NCBI GenBank assembly: GCA_020024635.1
Contig: JAHHTL010000001.1
Coordinates: forward strand, 1-64,000
Direction: 5' to 3'
DNA length: 64,000 bases
Source of the DNA: Ruminococcus sp.
GTDB taxonomy: Bacteria; Bacillota; Clostridia; Lachnospirales; Lachnospiraceae
Shown one piece after another: positions 1-6,844 of the stretch. The stretch's first letter is position 1; each line of letters begins with the position of its first letter. Under the pieces are notes generated by a model, which was not told the DNA's origin, made no database searches, and saw only the letters and a program-made list of their open reading frames with translations. A program made the translations under genes and the position numbers.

Positions 1-88
1 TACCACTGACCGATATGTGGTATATAAATGGTCGGGTTGAAAGTTTACCGCTGACTGATATGCGGTATATAAATGGTTGGGTTGAAAT
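1..88. repeat. Two tandem 45-bp units, each with a small hairpin
   Basis: Two near-identical units start at 1 and 46. Each holds a 6-bp inverted repeat around a 10-nt loop: TACCAC...GTGGTA in the first (1-22) and TACCGC...GCGGTA in the second (46-67), followed by the shared tail TATATAAATGG and GGGTTGAAA. The two copies differ at paired stem positions (A/T against G/C), so the pairing is kept. This may be part of a longer array reaching outside the window, a pair of operators, or structured RNA. Function is unknown. Confidence 0.6.
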
Positions 89-216
89 GTTGTGGTCAAG
101 CTTTTTTGTAACACCACGACCTAATTTCTGCCACAGGGTAATGTAAATTATTCTGTGTAAACCTCTTAGATTGATGATAAAATCATAGGTTTATAATGTA
201 TGTATTTAAGTTGGAT

Positions 217-250
217 GGGCTGAATGGCAGTTTTTGCTGTTCAGCCCTTT
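217..250 (+). terminator. Rho-independent terminator-like hairpin
   Basis: GGGCTGAA (217-224) pairs with TTCAGCCC (240-247), followed by a short T run. It probably ends a transcript entering from the left of the window. Confidence 0.6.
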
Positions 251-316
251 GTCTATGTATTAGCATGGATCCAGTGGCATGTCAAGGGGAGGCAGTAAAA
301 AAACCTCTTAACTAGA

Positions 317-358
317 AGAGACCAAACTCGGTAAATGCCGAAATTGGTCTCTGCTACT
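317..358 (+). terminator. Strong hairpin, terminator or end of a small RNA
   Basis: AGAGACCAA (317-325) pairs with TTGGTCTCT (344-352), with an inner CGG/CCG pair inside the loop. A T-rich tract follows at 356-362. No gene is seen between this hairpin and the one at 217, so it may end a short untranslated transcript. Confidence 0.5.
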
Positions 359-362
359 TTTT

Positions 363-557
363 AACGAGTGTTATCAGCATCATACATTTCGAAAAGAAGC
401 AAATAAGGCAGAAAGTATCTTCCTAGATTATCGGAATTGTGCAGATTTTACAGAGCAGAGTGTGATTATATATGGACACAATATGAAAAATATAAGGACA
501 ATCATTTGGGAAATAGTGAGCATTTTCCGTATCGTTGTGTGGAAGTTTTTGAAATGA
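363..557 (+). pseudogene. Remnant of a class B sortase gene
   Basis: One frame has no start codon but reads SIFLDYRN, then about eight residues later VIIYGHNMKN, ending at an in-frame TGA at 555-557. This closely resembles the middle of class B sortases (SIFxDxRN and the YGHxM motif with the catalytic histidine). The N-terminal transmembrane part and the C-terminal TLxTC cysteine and arginine motifs are missing. Past about position 492 the sortase likeness is lost, and a different frame stays open to about 607, so this may be a recombination scar. It cannot encode an active sortase. It suggests deletion or insertion history at the left edge of the RiPP island. Confidence 0.6.
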
Positions 558-757
558 TATATATTGCTTATGATAGGTTAAAGACGAAATTATATCGAAA
601 AGGCTAAATTCGCTTGTATCAGGTTCAATTTCGACATAGATAAAAAAAATGAGTTTTGTATGATAATCTATATTACAAGAAAACCAATAAACATAATTAT
701 CAATTACTAGGATATACATGGTTTGAAAAAAAGAAGAGAAAATAAAGGAGCGTTTTC

Positions 758-907
758 ATGAGAACAAGAAATTTGAAAAAAGAAGTGGGAAGAAAAGTTG
801 CAGATATTGCAAAAAAAATTGCAGTAGTAGAAGTGAATTCGACTTGTCCATTAATTGCATTTCAGCCAAAACTTCCGACAGGGGCAGAGAAGTTGAGAAA
901 ATTCTAA
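758..907 (+). CDS. agrD: AgrD-like autoinducing peptide precursor
   Basis: A 49-residue peptide gene with RBS AAAGGAG (744-750), ending 1 nt before agrB. It has the three-part AgrD layout. Residues 1-26 form a basic, amphipathic N-terminal segment. Residues 27-34 (NSTCPLIA) contain the single cysteine, C30. Residues 35-49 are the C-terminal recognition tail with FQPKLP and basic residues. By analogy with Listeria AgrD, where a C-x4 ring precedes YEPK-P, the predicted signal is a five-residue thiolactone closed between C30 and A34, with a short N-terminal tail. The adjacent agrB, and an AgrA/AgrC-like pair 9 kb downstream, support the call. The exact N-terminal cut of the mature signal cannot be read from the sequence. 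Confidence 0.9.
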   Translation: MRTRNLKKEVGRKVADIAKKIAVVEVNSTCPLIAFQPKLPTGAEKLRKF

Positions 908-908
908 A

Positions 909-1514
909 ATGAAAATTGAGACTAAAGTGTGTGAAAAGCTTCTCCGCGATAAGGTTATTCAGGAAGAAGAAAAAGACATTATTCAATATGGTTTGCATCA
1001 GGGAGGAATGCTATTTGTCAATATATGTACATTGATGATAGTTTGCACTACTATTGGATGCGCTACACAAGGTTTTTGGTTTTTAGTATATTTTTGGCCA
1101 TTAAGAATATATGCCGGTGGGTATCACGCAGATACGGAAAAAAAGTGTTATTTTTTATCTACTTTTAGCGAAATAGCTATTTTTTTGATTGCTCATTTTT
1201 TTGATTTTACAAGAGGAATAGAAATAATATTAATAACACTTACACTAATGGTAATTATATTTTTGATGACTCCACAAGATACTGAAAATCGAAGATTAAG
1301 TGATAAAGAGAAAACTGTTTATAAAAAGAAGGTTAATAAGGTTTTGGTATTTCATGTTATTAGTTTTGTCATGATGTATTTGATTGATAAAAAAGAGATA
1401 TGGGAAATTATCCTGTTATCACAGGCGTTGATGGCATTCATTTTAATAATAGGACATATGAAAGAAATTTTGAAAAGTAAGGAGAATGAAAATGCAACTA
1501 CAAAAGCATGTTGA
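909..1514 (+). CDS. agrB: AgrB-like membrane endopeptidase for AgrD
   Basis: The 201-residue product is a polytopic membrane protein of the AgrB family, which cuts the C-terminal tail of AgrD and forms the thiolactone. The family's catalytic pair is present as H73 (GGYHAD) and C80 (KKCY), with the usual seven-residue spacing, preceded by the conserved basic segment LRIYAGG. About four to six hydrophobic segments follow up to residue ~185. The start lies immediately after the agrD stop, so the two are probably translationally coupled. The 3' end overlaps the next gene slightly. It is likely to process the upstream peptide. A wider role in processing the Cys-rich peptide downstream cannot be excluded but is not suggested by the motifs. 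Confidence 0.93.
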   Translation: MKIETKVCEKLLRDKVIQEEEKDIIQYGLHQGGMLFVNICTLMIVCTTIGCATQGFWFLVYFWPLRIYAGGYHADTEKKCYFLSTFSEIAIFLIAHFFDFTRGIEIILITLTLMVIIFLMTPQDTENRRLSDKEKTVYKKKVNKVLVFHVISFVMMYLIDKKEIWEIILLSQALMAFILIIGHMKEILKSKENENATTKAC

Positions 1515-2721
1515 TATATTAAAGTATCAAGATAAAGTCGTTTTGGCCAATCGCTATAATGGAACTTGGATTAGAGTATCCGAGGAAGTTTTTAGCTTGA
1601 TACAAGATTATCTGAAAGCGGATGTAGTATCCTCGGATGAGGTATTTGAGTTTTCAGATATAAAAGATAAAGAATATTTTAATAAAGTTATTTCAGAAAT
1701 GACAAAGTGTTCTATGATTAAGGATGGAGAAACTTATTTTGAGCAAACAATGATGAATTCAGTAATTATTGAAACAACTAATAGGTGTAATCTACATTGT
1801 AGTCATTGTTGTGTTGCTGCTGGCGATGATTTTAGCGGCGAGTTAGATACAAAATCTATAAAAAGAATCTTAGACAAATGTATAGAGTGGAATCCGGAAT
1901 TTATTGCACTTAGTGGTGGAGAACCATTATTTAGAAGAGATTTTTTTGAACTATTATTTTATTTACGAAAAAAATATCATGGGAAGATTGGGTTATGTAC
2001 GAATGGGCTATTAATTACAGAACAAAATGTAGAAGCTATTTGTAAAAATGTAGATCAAATTGATATCAGTATTGATGGTGTAGATGAAGAAACCTGTTCG
2101 GTATATAGAGGAAGAGGGGTTTTTGAAAAAGTTATACGTTCCATAGAACTTTTACAAAGAACAGGGTTTGGAAATATTTCACTTTCGATGGTTTTTTCGG
2201 ATATAAATGAACATTTAGAAGGTGCATTTACTGAATTAAATAAAAAAATGGGTACAAAGCCTATTTATAGGATGTTAGCTGAAAAGGGAAGAGCAAAAGA
2301 AAACAAAGAGAAACTTGCAAGTAACAAATATGAAGAATCGTATGTTCCAGAGTCTTTTATTGATGAAAATGGAAAGTGCAATGAATTAAATGCCAGTGAA
2401 TGTGTAGCTGGAAAACATTCGATTATGATTAGGCATAATGGAGATGTATATCCGTGTCCAAGTTTTACAGAACATAAAGAATTTTGTATGGGAAATATTT
2501 TAGAAGCGGACTCTATACCAATTTTAATTGACAATAAGGATGTAAAAACTGCATTGTTTAGAGCCAACAGAGCCAACGGAGAAAATTGTAAAAGGTGTCC
2601 AGTAAATGTTTTTTGCTTTAGTTGTCCAGGAGATCCATATAGATTTTCTTCAAAAGAAAAATTTATGGAATATTGTAAAGTGAGCAAGAAATTATTGATG
2701 AAAAGAGTGTGGGGGATATAA
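1492..2721 (+). CDS. Radical SAM/SPASM peptide maturase with N-terminal RRE-like domain
   Basis: The 409-residue product has three parts. Residues ~1-80 look like a PqqD-type precursor-recognition domain (VVLANRYNGTWIRVSEEV). A radical SAM core follows with the CxxxCxxC cluster site at C99, C103 and C106 (CNLHCSHC) and the GGEPL motif. A C-terminal cysteine-rich SPASM region (CVAGKHS, YPCPSF, CKRCPV, CFSCPG) would bind auxiliary Fe-S clusters. Such enzymes install thioether or other crosslinks in ribosomal peptides. The ATG at 1492 lies 7 nt after AAGGAG; the ATG at 1486 is only one base after it. The gene overlaps agrB by 23 nt and is followed after 1 nt by a second radical SAM gene. The likely substrate is the Cys-rich peptide at 3777. 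The exact chemistry is not predictable. Confidence 0.88.
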   Translation: MQLQKHVDILKYQDKVVLANRYNGTWIRVSEEVFSLIQDYLKADVVSSDEVFEFSDIKDKEYFNKVISEMTKCSMIKDGETYFEQTMMNSVIIETTNRCNLHCSHCCVAAGDDFSGELDTKSIKRILDKCIEWNPEFIALSGGEPLFRRDFFELLFYLRKKYHGKIGLCTNGLLITEQNVEAICKNVDQIDISIDGVDEETCSVYRGRGVFEKVIRSIELLQRTGFGNISLSMVFSDINEHLEGAFTELNKKMGTKPIYRMLAEKGRAKENKEKLASNKYEESYVPESFIDENGKCNELNASECVAGKHSIMIRHNGDVYPCPSFTEHKEFCMGNILEADSIPILIDNKDVKTALFRANRANGENCKRCPVNVFCFSCPGDPYRFSSKEKFMEYCKVSKKLLMKRVWGI

Positions 2722-2722
2722 A

Positions 2723-3733
2723 ATGAATAATTATACAATTTGGCTTACAACAGATTGTAATTTGAGATGCAAATATTGTTATGAAGGTGTAGAAAAAAAG
2801 TCAATAGTTATGGACCGGGATTTAGCCGCTCAAGTTGTAGATTTTATATGTAAGACATTTGATGATAAAAATGAAGAACTTTGTATTGATTTTCATGGTG
2901 GGGAACCTTTGTTAAATTACAAAATATTAGTATTTTTTATTGAAACATTTAAGGTGCGGCTTCCGAATTGTAAAAAGAACTATTCTCTTACGACGAATGC
3001 AACCATACTTAATGAAGAACAAATAAAGTATTTGGCAAAAAATATAAAAAATGTATCAGTAAGTATAGATGGTTGTAGAGCAAAGCATGATTGTAATCGT
3101 ATATTTCCAAGTGGTAAAGGAAGCTATGATATAGCCATAGCAAATAGTTTGAAGTTACTCGATATATTGGGAGAAAAACTTAGGGTTAGAATGACTTTTG
3201 GTCCACAAACTATAGGTGGGCTGGCAGAAGATATGCAGAGTTTATATGATATGGGATTTAAGACTGTTTCAGCATTGCCGGATATTTTTAATGCTGAGTG
3301 GAAAAAAGAAGATTTCATTTTTTTGAAACAAGAGATAGAACAGGCAAAGGGAAAAATAGATCAAGAAGAAGTGTCTTTTAATCTATTAGATCCGTTGATG
3401 GTACAAAAGAAAGGAAAGTGTTTAGGAGGAATAATAGAAATAGATATTTATCCTAATGGGGACTTTTATCCATGTACAATGGCGAGTGGCAATGAAACAT
3501 TTAAAATTGGAAATATAAGAACAGGAATTGATATTGAAAAAAGAGAGAAGATTTTGGCTAATTCAAATGAGAAAATCCAAGAATGTATCGGATGCGATAT
3601 GTATTCATTTTGTGAATGTATACGTTGTAGAATTGTTAATAATCTCGCGACAGGAGATTATATGACACCTAATTTTGCACAATGTATGTACAATAACACA
3701 TTAATAGGTGCTAATGGATATGTTTTAATGTAA
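2723..3733 (+). CDS. Second radical SAM/SPASM enzyme
   Basis: The 336-residue product begins almost directly with the radical SAM core: C12, C16 and C19 (CNLRCKYC), then HGGEPLL and the SLTTNAT and VSIDG strands. Unlike its neighbour it has no N-terminal recognition domain. The C-terminal third (CLGG, YPCTMA, CIGCDMYSFCECIRC, and a late C) is a SPASM/twitch-type Fe-S region. The start lies 1 nt after the previous stop, so the two are co-translated. Having two unrelated-looking radical SAM enzymes beside one peptide suggests two modifications, or a two-enzyme complex in which the first brings the recognition domain. It resembles maturases found next to clostridial Cys-rich peptides, but I cannot place it in a named subfamily. 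Confidence 0.87.
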   Translation: MNNYTIWLTTDCNLRCKYCYEGVEKKSIVMDRDLAAQVVDFICKTFDDKNEELCIDFHGGEPLLNYKILVFFIETFKVRLPNCKKNYSLTTNATILNEEQIKYLAKNIKNVSVSIDGCRAKHDCNRIFPSGKGSYDIAIANSLKLLDILGEKLRVRMTFGPQTIGGLAEDMQSLYDMGFKTVSALPDIFNAEWKKEDFIFLKQEIEQAKGKIDQEEVSFNLLDPLMVQKKGKCLGGIIEIDIYPNGDFYPCTMASGNETFKIGNIRTGIDIEKREKILANSNEKIQECIGCDMYSFCECIRCRIVNNLATGDYMTPNFAQCMYNNTLIGANGYVLM

Positions 3734-3742
3734 AGGTAAATA

Positions 3743-4019
3743 TAGTATTCTTATAATTTTAGAATGGAGGATATTTATGAATACAAAAAAGACAATTAAA
3801 AAGATTAATGACAAAGAACTTAAAAGTGTGAGCGCACAGTGTTGCTGTCAGATTACAGGTAAATCTTCAGTGTATGAACCTGACAGCTGTTGTAAAGCAG
3901 ACTGCACACATTGGTTTGGAGCCAATGATAAACAAAATACAATTTATCATTAAACTATTTTTAGCATATACATAGTAAACTATTAAAATAAAAATTGCAA
4001 GAAAATTATAAGAATACTA
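3743..4019. repeat. 18-bp perfect inverted repeat bracketing the peptide gene
   Basis: The 18-mer at 3743-3760 (starting TAGTATTC) is the exact reverse complement of 4002-4019 (ending GAATACTA). The arms enclose the RBS and the complete 58-codon peptide gene. The right arm ends 15 nt before the hairpin at 4035. In mRNA the arms could pair into a long stem closing a ~240-nt loop, protecting or releasing a separate precursor mRNA. In DNA they could be recombination arms. The left arm also contains TATAAT. Confidence 0.75.
3777..3953 (+). CDS. Six-cysteine RiPP precursor peptide
   Basis: This 58-residue peptide has a perfect GGAGG (3766-3770) six bases before the ATG. Residues 1-20 form a lysine-rich leader ending KELKSVSA, which resembles a degenerate double-glycine-type leader (E-L-x-x-V-x-A). 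The remaining 38 residues form a putative core with six cysteines at 22, 23, 24, 38, 39 and 43, in a CCC-x13-CC-x3-C pattern, then a cysteine-free tail ending TIYH. It lies between two radical SAM genes and a protease/exporter pair, so it is the obvious substrate. The crosslinks could be thioethers, disulfides or both. I do not recognise the mature product; it could be an antimicrobial or a signal. The gene is bounded by an inverted repeat and an attenuator, consistent with separate high-level expression. Confidence 0.85.
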   Translation: MNTKKTIKKINDKELKSVSAQCCCQITGKSSVYEPDSCCKADCTHWFGANDKQNTIYH

Positions 4020-4034
4020 GTTACAATAAAATCT

Positions 4035-4068
4035 AGCAAAGAGCGACTAAGTGTTCTTTGCTTTTTTT
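4035..4068 (+). terminator. Intra-operon terminator/attenuator after the peptide gene
   Basis: AGCAAAGA (4035-4042) pairs perfectly with TCTTTGCT (4055-4062), followed by TTTTTT. It sits between the precursor gene and the protease gene. It should lower expression of the protease and transporters relative to the peptide, as is usual in peptide operons. Confidence 0.8.
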
Positions 4069-4094
4069 AATAATGGAATTCGGGAGGTGAAGAT

Positions 4095-5102
4095 ATGAAT
4101 AACATGGTGCCAATTGCAGTTATTGATTCGGGAATATCGTTAGAAGTAATGAATGATATGAAGTGTAATGTACAGCGTTACAAGATTGTAAATAATGAAG
4201 AGGGATTGGCATTAGTTCCAGGCGGAGATGATGATAATGGGCATGGGTCAATGTGTATATCTACTATATACAAAGAATGTTCACAAGTGGAAATTTTGAG
4301 TATTCGAATTTTTGATAGTGAATTGAACACTTCTATCAAATATTTAGAATATGCGTTGGAATGTCTCTTATATAGAGATATTAGGGTAATCAATTTAAGT
4401 TTAGCATTAACACAAAAGGTGGATTCGGCAAACTTGCTAAAACTTTGTAGAGAATTGGAAAAACAAGGAAAAATAATTATTGCAGCCGTTGAGAATGGAG
4501 AAAAGTGTAGTCAACCATCAAATTATAAAAGCGTTATAGGTGTGCAGGGAGAGTTAATACAGGATAATATATGGGAATTAAGACTAGGTAATCTTGATTT
4601 TATAAAACAGTCTATCCCATTTCTGCATACGGATCAACACAATTATTATAAAATGTTTGGTGAATGCAATAGCAGTGCAGCAGCTATGGTAACAGGTATT
4701 GTTGCTAAAATGTTATTAGAAAGACCTGAGTTGAAGAAAAAAGATGTTATTCAGAAGCTGGAAGCAGTGTCTATTAAAAAATTTAACTTTGAAAAAAAGT
4801 TTTCTTCAAACAGATTACATCCAGTATTTAGAGATGAAAGTATTCAATATGATAAAGAAAAGCTAAAACAAATAGAAAATATTTTAATGGAATTTTTTGA
4901 CAAACAAGATGGAAGCTTGTTTTATACATATGCTTTATTTGGTTCTCGAATAGGTGGAAGGGAAATGGATTATTTTGGGTTAATAAAAAAATTAGAGAAA
5001 GAATTTAAATTCAAGGTTGCAGATTATAGAACAATTTCGAAGTACGATTGTGTTTCTATATATTCTTTATATAAGTTGTTAATGGAGGAATTGGAATGGT
5101 AA
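4095..5102 (+). CDS. Cytoplasmic S8 protease fused to an acyl-carrier-like domain
   Basis: The 335-residue product has a subtilisin-type catalytic triad: D11 (AVIDSGI), H50 (NGHGSM) and S193 (NSSAAAMVTG, aligning with the family's GTSMATPHVAG). N134 (VENGE) is a likely oxyanion residue. No signal peptide or propeptide is present, so it should act inside the cell, probably removing the leader of the modified peptide. Residues ~255-335 look like an acyl carrier fold: a first helix, then MDYFGLIKKLEKEF and a last helix. However, the position that carries phosphopantetheine in real carriers is E290 (REMD instead of DSLD). The domain is therefore probably a docking module for precursor or maturase. 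RBS GGAGGTG precedes it, and its 3' end overlaps the exporter gene. Confidence 0.85.
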   Translation: MNNMVPIAVIDSGISLEVMNDMKCNVQRYKIVNNEEGLALVPGGDDDNGHGSMCISTIYKECSQVEILSIRIFDSELNTSIKYLEYALECLLYRDIRVINLSLALTQKVDSANLLKLCRELEKQGKIIIAAVENGEKCSQPSNYKSVIGVQGELIQDNIWELRLGNLDFIKQSIPFLHTDQHNYYKMFGECNSSAAAMVTGIVAKMLLERPELKKKDVIQKLEAVSIKKFNFEKKFSSNRLHPVFRDESIQYDKEKLKQIENILMEFFDKQDGSLFYTYALFGSRIGGREMDYFGLIKKLEKEFKFKVADYRTISKYDCVSIYSLYKLLMEELEW

Positions 5103-6802
5103 AGTATATCTTTTATTTAAGAGATGTGTTTTTGATGAATAGAAAAAGAGTACTGTTTGTTTTGATTTTATCAATATCCATACTTATCCTTAGTATAATT
5201 CAACCTGTAATAATGCAGCAACTAATGGATCAAGGAATTCTCAAGCAAAATATGCGGAAATTAGGGCTTTTCTTTGTGTTATTAATCTTAGTAGCATTTA
5301 TGCAAGGTATTTTAAAATATATCATGGAAATAATTCATATAAAAATAAAAAAAGAGTATTCTTATTATATTAAAATCAAAATTTTTAGTCATATTTCTAA
5401 TTTGTCCGGAAGTTTTTTTAGTGATAAAAAAACAGGAGAATTAGTTAAGGTTTTAGAGAATGATATATATACAATTGAAAATGCAGGAATGGATTTAATT
5501 ATCGATGTTATATTTAATATAATTACAAGTATTTTGGCGATATTGATTTTGTGGAGGATAAATTTTCAACTATTGTGTGTTGTGTTAAGCATAGAATTCT
5601 TAATTATTATTATACAACAATACTTTATTAAACATATGTATAAAAGGGTTGAGGAGCTGAGATGTGTTTCAGGAAAGTCAATGAATTTTACAGAAGAGTT
5701 TTTATCTAATATTCTTAACTTAATTCTTGTAAAAGCAGATAAAATTTTTATGAGAAAATTTCGTGAAATTGAGAAAATTAATATTACTAAAACCGTAGAA
5801 TATATGAAGTTTTCAGAAGGTGGAAAACAAACAAATCAGTTTATGAATTCTCTTATGATAGGGATGGTATATTTTATTTCTGGAATATTTATTATAAAAG
5901 GAGAGATGACAATAGGGATAATGATAGCATTTTTGCAATATGTATCGATGGTGGTAAATCCACTTTTATTTATTATTAATTCATATTCACAAATCCAAAA
6001 CATGACAGTGTCTGTTAAAAAAGTATATGAGATATTAGATATTCCGATTCCTGATACGGGTAACCAGCAGATCCAAAATTCTGAGGTTACCATAGAAATG
6101 AGAAATGTTAATTTTGGATATCGTGAAAATGAAGTATTGTTTGAAAATTTATGTATGACATTTGAACCGAAAAAAATAACAGCTATTATAGGAGAAAGTG
6201 GTTGTGGAAAATCTACAATTACAAAACTATTATATGGCTTATGGCAGGTTGAGAAAGGTCAAATAAGATTTAATGGAATAGATATTAAACAATTAAATGT
6301 TAATAGTTTGCGAAAACATATTACTGTGGTTACTCAAGATCCAGTGATGTTTAATGATACTATTAAGAATAATGTTTCTTTAGAGGGGGATTATGGTGAC
6401 GAAGAAATTCGTAATGTGTGTAAGATAGTACAATTAAGTGATATTTTGAATGAAGTGCCACATGGGTTGGAAGAAAATCTTGGAGAACAAGGAAATAAAT
6501 TATCTGGTGGTCAAAAACAAAGAATTGCTCTTGCAAGAGCATTGTTAGAGAAATCGGAGATTATCATTTTAGATGAAGTAACTTCGGCATTAGATAATAT
6601 AACACAAGCAACTTTAATGAAGAGTATAGAACCTATATTGAAGAAAAAGACTACAATTATTATAACACACAGGATTTCTTCAATAAACGAAGTCGACTAT
6701 GTTTATGTTTTAGAAAATCATAGGATAGAGGAAGAAGGAACACCAAAATTCTTAAAGGAAAATGGCAAAAAATTTGCGCAATTCAAACTTCAAGATTTAT
6801 AA
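5096..6802 (+). CDS. ABC exporter, fused membrane and ATPase domains
   Basis: The 568-residue half-transporter has about six membrane helices in residues ~15-300, then an ATPase domain with Walker A GESGCGKST, signature LSGGQ, Walker B IIILDE and the H-loop ITHR. There is no N-terminal C39 peptidase domain, unlike bacteriocin exporters that cut double-glycine leaders. Leader removal is therefore likely left to the S8 protease encoded just upstream. The start lies inside the end of that gene, behind GGAGG (5084-5088), so the two are translationally coupled. It probably works as a homodimer and exports the mature Cys-rich peptide. Other small-molecule substrates are possible but the context argues against them. 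Confidence 0.88.
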   Translation: MVKYIFYLRDVFLMNRKRVLFVLILSISILILSIIQPVIMQQLMDQGILKQNMRKLGLFFVLLILVAFMQGILKYIMEIIHIKIKKEYSYYIKIKIFSHISNLSGSFFSDKKTGELVKVLENDIYTIENAGMDLIIDVIFNIITSILAILILWRINFQLLCVVLSIEFLIIIIQQYFIKHMYKRVEELRCVSGKSMNFTEEFLSNILNLILVKADKIFMRKFREIEKINITKTVEYMKFSEGGKQTNQFMNSLMIGMVYFISGIFIIKGEMTIGIMIAFLQYVSMVVNPLLFIINSYSQIQNMTVSVKKVYEILDIPIPDTGNQQIQNSEVTIEMRNVNFGYRENEVLFENLCMTFEPKKITAIIGESGCGKSTITKLLYGLWQVEKGQIRFNGIDIKQLNVNSLRKHITVVTQDPVMFNDTIKNNVSLEGDYGDEEIRNVCKIVQLSDILNEVPHGLEENLGEQGNKLSGGQKQRIALARALLEKSEIIILDEVTSALDNITQATLMKSIEPILKKKTTIIITHRISSINEVDYVYVLENHRIEEEGTPKFLKENGKKFAQFKLQDL

Positions 6803-6844
6803 AGATAGAAATAAGGAAAGTATTTTTACAAGGAGTCAATAAGT

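Noticed and set aside
1..88. CRISPR array
   Set aside because: There are only two units, with spacer-like parts that are themselves repeated, and no cas genes in the window.
480..607. Third plus-strand frame after the sortase fragment, ending KTKLYRKG
   Set aside because: It has no start codon or RBS and no family I recognise. Kept only as a possible recombination tail.
423..719. 98-codon minus-strand open frame
   Set aside because: It is antisense to the sortase fragment and the agrD leader, has no RBS, and its translation looks like an AT-rich random frame.
756..998. 80-codon minus-strand frame over agrD
   Set aside because: The plus-strand agrD has an RBS, family layout and partner. The antisense frame is phenylalanine/leucine noise.
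3743..4019. Invertible promoter between the inverted repeats
   Set aside because: The left arm has TATAAT but no -35 at the right spacing, and no recombinase gene is present, so a phase switch is not claimed.
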